Source of the DNA: Acetobacteraceae bacterium H6797
Lineage (GTDB): Bacteria > Pseudomonadota > Alphaproteobacteria > Acetobacterales > Acetobacteraceae
Length of the DNA: 64,000 bases
Direction: 5' to 3'
NCBI GenBank assembly: GCA_015223225.1
Contig: JADFCQ010000006.1
Coordinates: forward strand, 1-64,000
Part shown: positions 46,576 to 56,749 of the stretch, in pieces
Position numbering within the stretch: position 1 is the stretch's first letter
Layout of the letters: each line of letters starts with the position of its first letter
The notes under the pieces: model-generated
Databases searched by the model: none
Told to the model about the DNA's origin: nothing
The model's input: the letters and a program-made list of their open reading frames with translations, nothing else
Made by a program: the position numbers and the translations under genes

Positions 46576-47561
46576 CACACGCGATCCTCGGGCGGCGGCG
46601 GCGGGGCGGCGGCCGGGTCATGCACCAGCTTCTCCGCATTCTCGTCATCCTCATGGGAGACGCGGTTGGGCTTGGCGAAGACGCCATGCAGCACGCTGCC
46701 GACGGCCATCAGCCCCATGACGGCGAGGCCGGCATATTTCGTCACACCCTTCCAGCTCTGCACGAGCGGGGAGATGCGCGGCTGATCGGGCAGATTGGCG
46801 TAGATATGCGGCTTGTCGTTGTGATGCAGCACATACATCACATGCGTGCCGCCCACGCCCGGCGGATCGTAGAGGCCCGCATTGGCATAGCCGCGGGACT
46901 TGAGGTCCGCGATGCGCTCGGCCGCGTGCTTCTTCATGTCTTCCTTGGTGCCGAAGACGATGGCCTGGGTCGGGCAGGCTTTCGCGCAGGCCGGGCCCTG
47001 GCCGACCGCGACACGGTCGGAGCAGAGGGTACACTTATAGGCGCGGTGATCGGCCTTGGAGATGCGGGGAATGTTGAAGGGGCAGCCCTTCACGCAATAG
47101 CCGCAGCCAATGCAGTTTTCGTGGATGAAATCCACGATGCCGTTCGAATACTGCACGATGGCGCCGGGCGAGGGGCAGGCCTTGAGGCAGCCCGGATCGG
47201 CGCAATGCATGCAGCCATCCTTGCGGATGAGCCACTCGAGATTGTCCGTCTCAGGGTTCACCCATTCGGTGAACCGCATGAGGGTGAACATATTCTCGGT
47301 CAGGTCATGCGGGTTTTCGTAGATGCCCACATTCTCGCCGATCACCGGCGTCGTGTCGTTCCACTCGATGCAGGCCGATTGGCAGGCCTTGCAACCGATG
47401 CATTTCGACACGTCGATCAGCTTCGCCACCGGGGTGAGCTGCCGCTGAGGCGGCGGCAGTTCACTGGTCGCGGAACGCTTGATCAAGTCGGCCACGCCGA
47501 GATTGCTCGTCATGGCCTGGGTCGGCGGGTTGCTGACCGCCGTGCGCGGGCTGTCGCTCAT
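46575..47561 (-). CDS. fdhB: Formate dehydrogenase iron-sulphur subunit (beta)
   Basis: A 328-residue subunit like FdnH/FdoH. It has four [4Fe-4S] sites: [41 protein letters not shown] and [21 protein letters not shown] (last given in part). A C-terminal hydrophobic helix ([20 protein letters not shown]) anchors it to the membrane. It overlaps the fdhA stop by ATGA. Confidence 0.95.
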   Translation of the reverse strand: MSDSPRTAVSNPPTQAMTSNLGVADLIKRSATSELPPPQRQLTPVAKLIDVSKCIGCKACQSACIEWNDTTPVIGENVGIYENPHDLTENMFTLMRFTEWVNPETDNLEWLIRKDGCMHCADPGCLKACPSPGAIVQYSNGIVDFIHENCIGCGYCVKGCPFNIPRISKADHRAYKCTLCSDRVAVGQGPACAKACPTQAIVFGTKEDMKKHAAERIADLKSRGYANAGLYDPPGVGGTHVMYVLHHNDKPHIYANLPDQPRISPLVQSWKGVTKYAGLAVMGLMAVGSVLHGVFAKPNRVSHEDDENAEKLVHDPAAAPPPPPEDRV

Positions 47562-50500
47562 GACACCGCTCCTGCCGGGGCCGTGCTCGGCTCGATATTG
47601 ACCAGGAAGGCCTTGTAGGCGGGCGTCTCGATATTCGCCTCACCGACGAAAGGTGTCAGGGAATTCGGGCCGAAGCCCTTCTTCGCCGCGCCGGTGAAGC
47701 CCCAATGCAGCGGAATGCCCACCACATGCACTTCCTTGCCGTCGCAGATGAGCGGCCGGATGCGCCTCGTGACCACAGCCTTGGCTTTGACCGAGCCGCG
47801 CTTCGACCAGACGCGCACCCACCCGCCAGGGGTGATGTTGCGCAGCTTGGCCAGCTCTTCCGAGATCTCGACGAAGAACTCGGGCTGCAGCGAGGCATTC
47901 ACCCGGTTGTGCTTCGTCCAGTAGTGGAAGTGCTCCGTCAGGCGATAGGAGGTCGCCGCGAAGGGGAACTCGTCCGAGGTGCCGAAGCGGGACACGTCGC
48001 TCGCGAAGATGCGCGCGACGGGATTGCCGCGCATCTTCGGGTTGAACGGGTTCGCGATCGGTGACTCGAAGGGCTCCATATGCGCGGGGAAGGGCCCGTC
48101 GCGCAGCATGCCGCGCGTGAAGAGCCGCGAGACGCCTTCCTGGTTCATGATGAAGGGCATCACGTCCTGCGGCTTGGCCGTGGGCGCGATATCCGGCACG
48201 TCATAGCCGGTCCACTTCGTGCCGTCCCATTCCAGCAGCTTGCGGCTGGGGTCCCAGGGCTTGCCGTTCAGGTCCGCCGAGGCACGGTTGTAGAGCGTGC
48301 GGCGGTTGAGCGGCCAGGCGAAGGTCCAGCCGGCATAGGCCCCGGTATCGCCCGGGTCGTTATTGTCGCGGCGGGCCATATTGTTGCCCGCCTCGTTGAA
48401 GCAGCCGGAATAGATCCAGCAGCCGCACATGGTCGAGCCGTCGTCGCGCAGTTGCGAGAAGTTCAGCACCTGCTTGCCGGCGGCCAGGACGAGCTTGGTC
48501 GGGTCCGCCGGGTCCATCAGGTCGGTCAGGGCGCGGCCGTTGATCTCGCGGGCGAGTTCCTCCGGCTCCGGCTCGTTCGGGTTGTGGTAGTTCCACGACA
48601 TATTGAGCACGGGGTCGGGGAAGGCGCCGCCTTCCTTGCGGTAGAGCTCACGCATCCGCAGGAAGATCTGCGACATGATCCAGGTATCGGCCTTGGCCTC
48701 GCCCGGGGGCGAAGCGGCCTTCCAGAACCATTGCAGCCAGCGGCCGGAATTGGTCAGCGAGCCTTCATCCTCGGCGAAGCAGACGGTGGGAAGCTGGAAG
48801 ACTTCCGTCTGGATCGACTTGGTGTCGACGTCGTTGAACTCGCCGTGGTTCTCCCAGAAGCGCGCCGTCTCGGTCTCGAGCGGGTCCATCGTGATCAGGA
48901 ACTTCAGCTTGGACAGCCCGGCCGTGACCTTCCCGCGATCAGGGAAGGCGAGAACGGGGTTGAAGCCCTGGCAGATGTAGCCGTTGACCTTGCCGGCGTT
49001 CATCAGCTCGAACATGCGCAGCACGTCATAGGCCGGCACGTCGAGCTTCGGGATGTAGTGATAGCACCAGTCGTTCTCGGCCTTGGCCGCGTCGCCCCAC
49101 ATGGCCTTCTGGAAGCTGACCATGAACTTCGAATAGTTCTGCCAGTAGCTGGTCTGGCCGGGGCGGAGCGGCTTGAACTGCCGCGTCTTCATATAGGTGG
49201 CGTAGTCGACCTCGGCTTCCGTCGGCATATTCAGATAGCCGGTCAGGAGGTGGGACATCAGCCCCATATCCGTCAGGCCCTGAATATTCGAGTGGCCGCG
49301 AAGCGCGTTCATGCCGCCGCCGCGAACGCCGATATTGCCAAGGATGAGCTGCAGCATCGCCATGGCGCGGATGTTCTGCGCACCGTGCGAATGCTGGGTC
49401 CAGCCCAGGGCGTACATCGACGTCATCGTCTTGGTCGGCGAGGAGCAGTCGCTGATCATCTGTGCGACCTTCAGGAACTTGTCCTGGGGCGTGCCGCAGA
49501 TGCGCGAGACCATCTCGGGCGTATAGGCCGAGACGTGCTGCTTCAGCAGGTTCCAGACGCAGCGGGGGTGTTCGAGCGTGGGATCGACCTTCGCGAAGCC
49601 GTCCTCCCCCATCTCGTAATCCCAGGTGGAGCGGTTGTAGTCCCGCTTCTCCTCGTCATAGCCGGTGAAGAGGCCCTCGCTATAGCCGAAGCCTTCCTTG
49701 ACGATGAAGGAGGCGTTGGTGAAGGCCTTGGTATACTCCCACTGCACCTTGTCATTCTGGATGCAGTAATTGATCACGCCGAGCAGGAAGGCGATGTCCG
49801 TGCCCTGGCGAATGGGCGCATAGAAATCCGCGACCGAGGCGGTGCGCGTGAAGCGCGGGTCGACGACGATAAGCTTGGCGCCACGATGCGCCTTCGCTTC
49901 CGTCACCCACTTGAAGCCGCAAGGGTGCGCTTCCGCCGCATTGCCGCCCATGACGACAACGAGGTCGGTGTTCTTGATATCGGTCCAGGAGTTCGTCATC
50001 GCTCCACGGCCAAATGTCGGGCCCAAACTGGACACCGTGGGGCCGTGTCAGACGCGCGCCTGGTTATCGAATCCGACGATACCGAGACCCTTGGCGACCT
50101 TGAAGGTGCACCAGGCGGTCTCGTTGGTGGTGGCCGAGGCGGCCAGCATGCCCGTCGTCGTCCAGCGATTGACGGGGGTGCCGGCGGCGTTGGTCGTGAT
50201 GAAGTTCTTGTCGCGATCGTCCTTCATGAGGCGCGCGATACGATCCAGCGCGGCGTCCCAGGTGATCGGCTCGAACTTGTCGGAGCCCGGCTTGCGATGC
50301 ATCGGCTGGCGCAGACGCGTCTCGGACCGGACGAAATCCTTCAGCGCGGCGCCCTTGGGGCAGAGCGTGCCGCGATTGGTCGGGTGATCGGCGTCGCCTT
50401 CGACGTGGATCACCTCGGCCCGCTCGCCCTTCCGCACATCACCCTTGGAATAGATGATGATGCCACAGGCGACCGAACAATATGTGCAGGTATTGCGAGT

Positions 50501-50647
50501 CTCGGTCGTGTTCGTCAGCTTCATGGGGCGGACATGGGCGGTGACCGCCGCCTCTGCCTCGCTGAAGCCCATCGCACCGAGCGACGTTGCCGCGACACCC
50601 GCGCCGGTGGCTTTCAGAAAGCCACGCCGCGAGAGTTCCATGTTCAT
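47558..50647 (-). CDS. fdhA: Selenocysteine-containing formate dehydrogenase, catalytic (alpha) subunit
   Basis: A 1029-residue molybdenum bis-MGD enzyme like FdnG/FdoG that oxidises formate. The N-terminus carries a Tat signal (SRRGFLK at 6-12), then a [4Fe-4S] site with C54, C57, C61 and C96. Codon 200 is TGA (50048-50050) in [21 protein letters not shown], exactly the Sec position of FdnG, so the two open frames (50647-50051 and 50047-47558) are one gene read through by the Sec machinery nearby. GGGAGG precedes the start. The complex would face the periplasm and feed quinone through FdhB and FdhI. Confidence 0.96.
50004..50040 (-). promoter_or_regulatory. SECIS-like hairpin after the Sec codon
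   Basis: In the fdhA message a hairpin starts 7 nt after the UGA: outer stem CCACGG/CCGTGG (50040-50035 and 50009-50004), internal loop, and apical stem GTCC/GGGC around the 5-nt loop AGTTT. Distance, size and the GU in the apical loop resemble the E. coli fdnG and fdhF SECIS elements bound by SelB. Confidence 0.8.
50048..50050 (-). other. In-frame UGA selenocysteine codon of fdhA
   Basis: The plus strand shows TCA, a TGA in the fdhA message at codon 200. The residues on both sides match the Sec environment of FdnG, and selA, selB, selC and selD are all present in the window. Confidence 0.96.
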
Positions 50648-50799
50648 TTGGTCCTCCCGGTCTAAAAATTGGACCTATGCCGAACCAAAGAACCCCTTCC
50701 GACCAAGTCGTGTCAAGTATGATCCGGACCTGACGGCGCCTATACGGGGGGCGTTACGCTTGGATGCGAACGGCCCCCTTCGGTTACCTGGTCAGTATT

Positions 50800-50814
50800 T
50801 GATAATGCTTCTCA
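50800..50814. promoter_or_regulatory. Fur/iron-responsive-like palindrome upstream of fdhA
   Basis: TGATAATGCTTCTCA matches the 7-1-7 Fur consensus TGATAAT-N-ATTATCA at 12 of 14 half-site positions and the TGA-N9-TCA form of alphaproteobacterial iron-responsive operators. It lies about 153 bp before the fdhA start, in the gap behind the transglutaminase-like gene. Confidence 0.45.
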
Positions 50815-50831
50815 ATTGCCGTTGATTCAGG

Positions 50832-51917
50832 TCAGGCAACCTCTTCCCGCGCCGTGATTTCATACTGGAAGCGCGCCGGATCGAGGCAATCCGGCTGGCC
50901 GGCGGAGGTGAAGGCGCAGGGATACATGAGGAAGGCGAAATTCGGCTTCTGCTGCGCCGCGGCGCCGGGCAGGCGGATATCGGTCGCGCTGTTGTAGCCG
51001 ACCCAGTTCATCTCCCACATGCCGAAGAGCTTCTCGCGAAGATCGGCGATTTCCGCGCTCTTCGGGTCGAGCTTGTGGTCGAGGATGACCTTGCGCACAT
51101 CGGCCGGGTCCACCGGGAACCAGCCCTGGCCTTCGAGATAGACTTCCGAGCGGCAATGCTGCGCCTTGGAGATGACCCCGCTGGCGCCCATGGTCCGGAA
51201 ATAGCGGGAATTGGCGACTCGGATGCCGTAGACGTCGCGGGCCGGCAAGCCGGCGCCGCGCGCCAGGGCGGTCATCAGCCCATTGATATCGGCGCATTTG
51301 CCGCTGAGATTGCCGCTCTCCAGCATGGCCTTCACGTCGCCGAAGCCGCAGCCGGGCGTCTCGGGATTGCGCGAGGTATTGTCCACGACCCAATCGTAGA
51401 GCGCGCGGAGCTTCTCCTTCGGGTCGGTGCGGTTACCCACGATCCGCTGCGCCGTGGCGCCGACGATGCCATCGACCGGCACGCTCTCGGTGGGTTCCAG
51501 CCAGAAGGCGCGCTCGGCGGAGGTAACGGGCAGGAGGGCCGAGGCGCCCCGTCGGTCACAGGCCGCGACGATCTGGACGACGTCGATGCTCTTCGGCCCG
51601 CTTTCCTTCCCGTCCCATGAGACGCGCAGGATATCGGCGCCATAGTGGTCGTCCTGCACCACGGCGGCGCTGCCATTGGTCTGCCACTTCAAATCGGCCG
51701 AAGCCTGATAGCCGCCGGCGGTCTGCGCGAGGGGCAGATAGAGCTGTGCCGCGCCTTCATCGGGAATGGTGACGCGCGAGGTCACGGAGAAGCGGCGCCA
51801 GCCGGGCAGGGCGCGGGCGGCACTGGTCGTCTGGGCCGAGGCCAGGCTGGGGCAGGCGAGCGTGCCTGCTGCCGCCAGCGCGAGCGTGGCGGAAGACAGA
51901 AGGGCGCGGCGAAGCAT
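50832..51917 (-). CDS. Secreted transglutaminase-like protease-fold protein
   Basis: A 361-residue exported protein. An RR-containing signal peptide (MLRRALLSSATLALAAAGTL...ASAQ) precedes an N-terminal beta domain and a transglutaminase-like core with catalytic Cys (LSGKCADINGL), His (KAQHCRSEVYL) and Asp (FPVDPADV). Such proteins act as cysteine peptidases or amidases. GAGGAGA precedes the start at 51917; the longer frame to 52013 adds non-family residues. It sits between fdhD and fdhA on the same strand, with 184 bp to fdhA, so it may be independent of the enzyme. Confidence 0.85.
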   Translation of the reverse strand: MLRRALLSSATLALAAAGTLACPSLASAQTTSAARALPGWRRFSVTSRVTIPDEGAAQLYLPLAQTAGGYQASADLKWQTNGSAAVVQDDHYGADILRVSWDGKESGPKSIDVVQIVAACDRRGASALLPVTSAERAFWLEPTESVPVDGIVGATAQRIVGNRTDPKEKLRALYDWVVDNTSRNPETPGCGFGDVKAMLESGNLSGKCADINGLMTALARGAGLPARDVYGIRVANSRYFRTMGASGVISKAQHCRSEVYLEGQGWFPVDPADVRKVILDHKLDPKSAEIADLREKLFGMWEMNWVGYNSATDIRLPGAAAQQKPNFAFLMYPCAFTSAGQPDCLDPARFQYEITAREEVA

Positions 51918-52028
51918 GGGCTTCTCCTCGTCAAGGCAGCGCCCAGAACCTGGGACGAAAACGCTTTGCCGGAGCGTGACGGGAGAGTGCCAAAGGGGGG
52001 CGGGCCAAGGCAAGGCCCCAAGCGGCGT

Positions 52029-52847
52029 TTAGGCGAGGATGCGCCAGGGGTGGGAATAGACGTCGAAATGGCCACGCCGGGCGCGTGCCACCAGTGTCAT
52101 CCCCGCCTCCTCGGCACTGCGCACTGCAAGCCCCGTGGGCGCGGAGACGGCGATGAGGATGGGCGCGCCCAGGATCGCCGTCTTCTGCACCATCTCGACC
52201 GAGACGCGGCTGGTCAGCACCACCGCGCCCCGGGCGGCGGGCCGGCCCTCGCGCAGCATGGCGCCCACCACCTTATCCAGCGCATTATGACGGCCGACAT
52301 CCTCGCGCAGGCAGGCGAGGCCTGATTCCACATCCCAGAAGGCCGCCGCATGGACGGCATGGGTCGCGTGATGCAGGGCCTGATTGGCGGAGAGCGCCTC
52401 CAGCGCCTCGATCACCGCCCCGGCGCGGAGCGTGGTGGCGGCCTCGACACGCGGCACGGGGCGCATTACCGCCTCCAGGCTGTCGAGCCCGCAAAGCCCG
52501 CAGCCGACCGGGCCGGCCATCTGCCGCCGCCGCTTGCGCAGGGCCTCCTGACGCTCTTCCAGCAGGTCGATACGGATCTCGATGCCCTGGGGGCGGGGGA
52601 TGATCTCCAGATCCAGCAGATCGTCCGGGGTGGCGATGATGCCTTCGGTCAGGCTGAAGCCATGGCCGAAATCCTCGAGATCCAATGGCGTGGCCATCAT
52701 CACCGCATGGGTCTCGCGGCTATAGGTGAGGGCCACGGCCACCTCTTCTGGCACCGGGCGGGTGCCTTCCCCGGCAGCCATGCCGCCGGGGGGATCGGCC
52801 GTCCAGAGCTGGGCGGCGCGGGCACTATGGGTGACCGGCAAGGTCAT
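52029..52847 (-). CDS. fdhD: FdhD, sulphurtransferase for formate dehydrogenase
   Basis: FdhD passes sulphur to the molybdenum cofactor of formate dehydrogenase, which makes the enzyme active. This 272-residue protein has the key Cys pair C116 and C119 in GCGLCG and the conserved EDVGRHNALDKV segment in the C-terminal half. GGAGGAAG precedes the start at 52847. It lies upstream of fdhA on the same strand and supports the identity of the cluster. Confidence 0.93.
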   Translation of the reverse strand: MTLPVTHSARAAQLWTADPPGGMAAGEGTRPVPEEVAVALTYSRETHAVMMATPLDLEDFGHGFSLTEGIIATPDDLLDLEIIPRPQGIEIRIDLLEERQEALRKRRRQMAGPVGCGLCGLDSLEAVMRPVPRVEAATTLRAGAVIEALEALSANQALHHATHAVHAAAFWDVESGLACLREDVGRHNALDKVVGAMLREGRPAARGAVVLTSRVSVEMVQKTAILGAPILIAVSAPTGLAVRSAEEAGMTLVARARRGHFDVYSHPWRILA

Positions 52848-52911
52848 GGCCTTCCTCCGCGGCTTGCGCTCCATCGGTAGCATCGCCGAGGAGCGCTTGC
52901 CAGCGGGGGCG

Positions 52912-54531
52912 TCAGGCCCGCTTGAGGTCGCGGAAGTCGATCTGGCGGTAGAACTGATAGGTGAAGCCCTGGACCGTGGGGGCCATGACCGCATCCATGT
53001 TCGGCTGCCAGATCATCAGCAGCGGGACCTGGTCGGCGAGGATCGAGATCATCTCCTTGCACTCGGCCTCATAGGCGGCGTTATCGGTCTCGAAACGCGC
53101 CTTGTTGGCCAGCTCGGTGATGCGCGGGTTTTCCCAGCTCGCGAAGTTCCAGCGCTGGTCACGCGTGAAGTAGAGGTAGAAGAAGTAATAGGTCGCCGGG
53201 AGCCAGGCGGTGCCGGCATCCGTGTAGAAGGGAATGGTCTTCTCGGCCTGGCCCGTATTGAACTGGGCATCCGGCATCTTCTGGACTTCGACCTTGATGC
53301 CGATCTTGCCCAGGGCCTCCTGCACCAGCGCGGCGACGGGCTCGGAGATCGCGGCCTGGCTCGCGCCGAAGGCGAAGGTGGTGCTGAAGCCGTTCGGATG
53401 GCCGGCCTCGGCCAGCAGCGCCTTGGCCTTGGCGAGGTCCGTCTTGAGCGGCATCGGCACGGGGAAATCGGCCGTGGGCGGCGTGCCCGTCCAGTCGCCG
53501 CCGAAGAGCTTGCGGCCACGGCTGAAGAGGGCGGCCTTGAACATGTCCTCATAGGGCAGCGCGGCGGCGATCGCCTGGCGGACCTTGACGTTGTCGAAGG
53601 GCGCGACGCGCGTGTTGAAGGAGATATGCGAGAAGCCGTTGGTCTGCGGGATGGAGGCGACCTTCACCTTGCCGCGCTGCTGCAGCGTGGTGATGTCGCT
53701 CACCTGCAGGTCGATCGAGAGATCGGCATCGCCGCGCTCGATGAGGTTCGCGCGCGTCGCGGCCTCGGGCACGGTCTGCACGATGACGCGCTTGAAGAAG
53801 GGCAGGGCGCCGCCGGGGCCGTTCTTCCACTTCTCGTTGCGCGCGATGGTCACCTGCAGGCCGGGGCGGAAATTCTCCACCGTATAGGCGCCGCCGCCGG
53901 CGGTGTTGTTCTGCATCCACTTCTGCGCCCAGGGATCGTCGGCCGTCGCGTTCTGCTTCGCGAGCTTGCTGTTGATCATGATGGCGTAAGGGACGGCGAG
54001 GTTCGAGAGCGCGAGCCGGTCCGGCTTCTCGAGCAGCACCTCGATGGTGCGGGGCCCGGCGATGCGGAACTGGTCGGGGCTGGTGAGCGAGCCCGTCTGG
54101 AACTGCGAGGCGGCGAGGGACTTGGAAACCACGGCGCGGTCGAGCGACCACTTCACGTCCTCGGCAGTGACGGGGGTGCCGTCATGCCACAGCGCGCCTT
54201 CGCGAAGCTGCAGGGTGATCTTCAGGCCATCGGGGCTGACCGTGTAGCTCTCGGCCAGCTCGCCGCGGATCTGCGTGTGGTCGAAGATGAGGTTGCCATC
54301 GACGGTCTTGGTGCCGAAGGCCACCAGACGGTCATAGACGTTCATGCTCAGGCCGAAGGATTCGCGCGTGGCGCCCGGCATGGTGGGGTCGAGCGTATTG
54401 ACGGCACCGCCCGTCACCTGACGCAGCGTCTCGGCGCGGGTCTGCGCCTGAGCCGTGGAGGAAAGGGCGATGCCGGGCGTCGCGGCGAGTGCGGCGAGGC
54501 CTGCGAGGCCCTGTCGGCGCGTGATGTCCAT
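52912..54531 (-). CDS. Peptide-type ABC transporter substrate-binding protein, orphan
   Basis: A 539-residue SBP_bac_5 receptor with a twin-Arg signal (ITRRQGLAGLAAL, ending near TAQAQ). Family segments are LREGALWHDGTPVTAEDVKW, VRQAIAAALPYEDM and a GGGAYTVENFRPG motif. It is the last gene of a three-gene unit with an FAD oxidoreductase and an SDR and has no permease or ATPase partner here. The ligand is unknown. Confidence 0.87.
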   Translation of the reverse strand: MDITRRQGLAGLAALAATPGIALSSTAQAQTRAETLRQVTGGAVNTLDPTMPGATRESFGLSMNVYDRLVAFGTKTVDGNLIFDHTQIRGELAESYTVSPDGLKITLQLREGALWHDGTPVTAEDVKWSLDRAVVSKSLAASQFQTGSLTSPDQFRIAGPRTIEVLLEKPDRLALSNLAVPYAIMINSKLAKQNATADDPWAQKWMQNNTAGGGAYTVENFRPGLQVTIARNEKWKNGPGGALPFFKRVIVQTVPEAATRANLIERGDADLSIDLQVSDITTLQQRGKVKVASIPQTNGFSHISFNTRVAPFDNVKVRQAIAAALPYEDMFKAALFSRGRKLFGGDWTGTPPTADFPVPMPLKTDLAKAKALLAEAGHPNGFSTTFAFGASQAAISEPVAALVQEALGKIGIKVEVQKMPDAQFNTGQAEKTIPFYTDAGTAWLPATYYFFYLYFTRDQRWNFASWENPRITELANKARFETDNAAYEAECKEMISILADQVPLLMIWQPNMDAVMAPTVQGFTYQFYRQIDFRDLKRA

Positions 54532-54556
54532 AGTCCTGCTCCTTCAGCGTGGTGAA

Positions 54557-55975
54557 TCAGGCGGGAACCGGCAGGCGCATCTCGGCCTGCACGGTGTCAT
54601 AGGCTTTGAGCGAGGCCCAATGCGTCTCGATATCCTCGCGGAAGAGCGCACGGGTGATGCCGTTGGCGAGCTTGGGCACCGCGGTCGTCATCGCGTTGAT
54701 CGAGGAGCCGGAAGCGCCGAAGCTCATGGTCGAGGCGATGGAGAAGAGGTGGATATGCCGCAGCCAGGGCGTTTCGCCCGGCACCTTCTCCATCAGCTGA
54801 TAATCGGGGCCGAGATAGGGGAAGCGGGCGAGGCGCGCGTCGCGCTCGGCCTCCGGCGGGGTGTAGCGGTCGCCCCAGCTCGCGATATTGGCCGCGCAGC
54901 GCGAGAGTTCGGGCCGATGGCTGGGGTCGATCTCGATGCCCGTACCGCAGATGGCGAAATCGGCGCGGAAAGGGCCCTGCGGCGTGTCGATCTCGATCTG
55001 GCCATCCACCTCGCGCGCATCGAGCCAGGGCGCGCCGCCATGGAGCGTGAAATTCGCGTGCCGCGCGCAGCGATCCCAGGTCGGCTGCGGGAAGCCTTCG
55101 CGCAGGCCGAGGATGTAGCTCATCATCCGCCAGCGCCAGACATCGCCCAGCTCCGAGAAATGGCGCAGGAAGCCCTGGAAGGTGAGCCAGAGATAGGGCT
55201 GCACCAGCTGCGGCTTCGGGCGGCGGCAGAAGAGATGCACCTCCGCCGCGCCGGCCTCCAGCGCCGTCGCCGCATTGTCGAAAGCCGAGGCGCCGGCGCC
55301 AAGAACGGCGACGCGCTTGCCGCGAAGCGCCTCGAAATCGATCGGATCGGCATTATGCGCGCGGAGCGCCGCGGGCAGCTTCTCGAGGAAGGCGGGCATG
55401 GACCAGCGGCCCATGCTCTCCTGGCCCGTGGCCAGCACCAGCTTTCGCGTGTGCCGCACCGTCTCCTTGCCATCCGCATCGCGCAGGGTCACAGCGAGAA
55501 GGTCGCCGGCGGGGGCGATGCCCACCACTTCCGTCTCGTTGCGAACCGGCACGCCGACCGTGTCGCGCACCCAGAGCAGATATTCCGCCCAATCCTCGCG
55601 CGTGATGCGAAACAGCGCCTGCCAATGCGCCTCGCCGTATTTCGCCTCATGCCAGGATTGGTAGGTGAGGCTCGGCACGTCGAGATCCGGGCCGGTATAT
55701 TCCTTGGGGCTGCGCAGCGTGGGCATGCGCGCATAGGTCATCCAGGGGCCTTCGAGGCCGCGCGGCGCCTTGTCGACCACGAGGATATTCGTGACCCGCG
55801 CACGCAGCAGCGCGAAGCCGGTGGCCAGGCCGCATTGCCCGCCGCCGACGATCAGCACGTCGAGCGCCGGCTCGCCGTTCGGCAGCTGCCGCGGCGGCAC
55901 CCAGGGGCGGGTCAGCGGCGTGATGCGCTTGAGGTCTTCATGAACCCGGAGGGCGAGGGTTTCGAGAGCGGTCAT
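54557..55975 (-). CDS. FAD/NAD(P)-binding oxidoreductase (flavin monooxygenase-like)
   Basis: A 472-residue flavoprotein with an FAD Rossmann motif GGGQCG (44-49) and a second nucleotide-binding site VAVLGAGASAFD near residue 230. The layout (DKAPRGLEGPW after the first fold, LVLATGQESMG before the second) is that of class B flavin monooxygenase relatives. It may oxygenate a substrate together with the SDR gene 12 bp upstream. No signal peptide. Confidence 0.82.
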   Translation of the reverse strand: MTALETLALRVHEDLKRITPLTRPWVPPRQLPNGEPALDVLIVGGGQCGLATGFALLRARVTNILVVDKAPRGLEGPWMTYARMPTLRSPKEYTGPDLDVPSLTYQSWHEAKYGEAHWQALFRITREDWAEYLLWVRDTVGVPVRNETEVVGIAPAGDLLAVTLRDADGKETVRHTRKLVLATGQESMGRWSMPAFLEKLPAALRAHNADPIDFEALRGKRVAVLGAGASAFDNAATALEAGAAEVHLFCRRPKPQLVQPYLWLTFQGFLRHFSELGDVWRWRMMSYILGLREGFPQPTWDRCARHANFTLHGGAPWLDAREVDGQIEIDTPQGPFRADFAICGTGIEIDPSHRPELSRCAANIASWGDRYTPPEAERDARLARFPYLGPDYQLMEKVPGETPWLRHIHLFSIASTMSFGASGSSINAMTTAVPKLANGITRALFREDIETHWASLKAYDTVQAEMRLPVPA

Positions 55976-55987
55976 GCTTCTTCCTCC

Positions 55988-56749
55988 TCAACCCGCGAGC
56001 CAGCCGCCGTCGACCAGCAGCTCGGAGCCGGTCGTGAAGCTGGAAGCGTCGCTGGCGAGATAGAGCGCGGCCTCGGCCACTTCCTCGGCCCGGCCGAAGC
56101 GGCCCAGCGGATGGCGCAGCCGCGAGGCCTCGCGCGGCACCGAGGGGTCGGCGGCGCGGTTGAAGCTGCGGCGGAGCATGGGCGTGTCGATGGCGCCGGG
56201 CAGGATGGCGTTCACGCGGATGCCGTCGGGCGCGAAATCCAGCGCCATGGTCTTGGTCAGGCTGAGGATCGCGCCCTTGGCGGCGATATAGGCGGTATTG
56301 CCCCGCCCGCCCGCACGGGCGAGCTGGGAGGCGAAGTTCACGATCGAGCCGCCGCCCTGTTTCTGCATCGTGGGGATGACGGCCCGCGCCCAGAGCCAGG
56401 TGCCGCCGATATTGGCCCGCAGCACGGCATCCCAATCCTCGGGCTTGGTCGTCAGCACGGTGCCGCCGACCGAGAAGCCGGCCGCGCAGACCAGCGCGTC
56501 GATGCGCCCGAAGGCGGCGAGGATGGCGGCGGCATCGGCATCGGCCTGGCCCGGCTCGCCCACATCGCCCATGCGTGTCATGGCCTTGGCACCCAGCGCC
56601 TCGGCCTGCGACTTAGTCTCGGCCAAGCCCGCCTCGTCGCGATCCACCAGGCCCAGCGCCGCGCCTTCACGGGCGAAAAGCAGCGCCGTCGCCCGGCCGA
56701 TACCGGAACCGGCGCCGGTGATGATGGCGACACGACCTTCGAGCTTCAT
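55988..56749 (-). CDS. Short-chain dehydrogenase/reductase
   Basis: A 253-residue classical SDR: TGAGSGIG (11-18), CAAG (88-91), and S141, Y154 and K158 as active-site residues. D36 after the second strand favours NAD over NADP. The start at 56749 has GAGGTCAG upstream; a longer frame reaching 57217 includes the fumC terminator and is not real. First gene of the SDR-flavoprotein-binding-protein operon. Confidence 0.88.
   Translation of the reverse strand: MKLEGRVAIITGAGSGIGRATALLFAREGAALGLVDRDEAGLAETKSQAEALGAKAMTRMGDVGEPGQADADAAAILAAFGRIDALVCAAGFSVGGTVLTTKPEDWDAVLRANIGGTWLWARAVIPTMQKQGGGSIVNFASQLARAGGRGNTAYIAAKGAILSLTKTMALDFAPDGIRVNAILPGAIDTPMLRRSFNRAADPSVPREASRLRHPLGRFGRAEEVAEAALYLASDASSFTTGSELLVDGGWLAG

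Noticed and set aside
48080..50665. Open frame of about 860 codons opposite fdhA
   Set aside because: It is an antisense shadow of fdhA with no recognisable motif; it also runs across the Sec codon region and the fdhA start.
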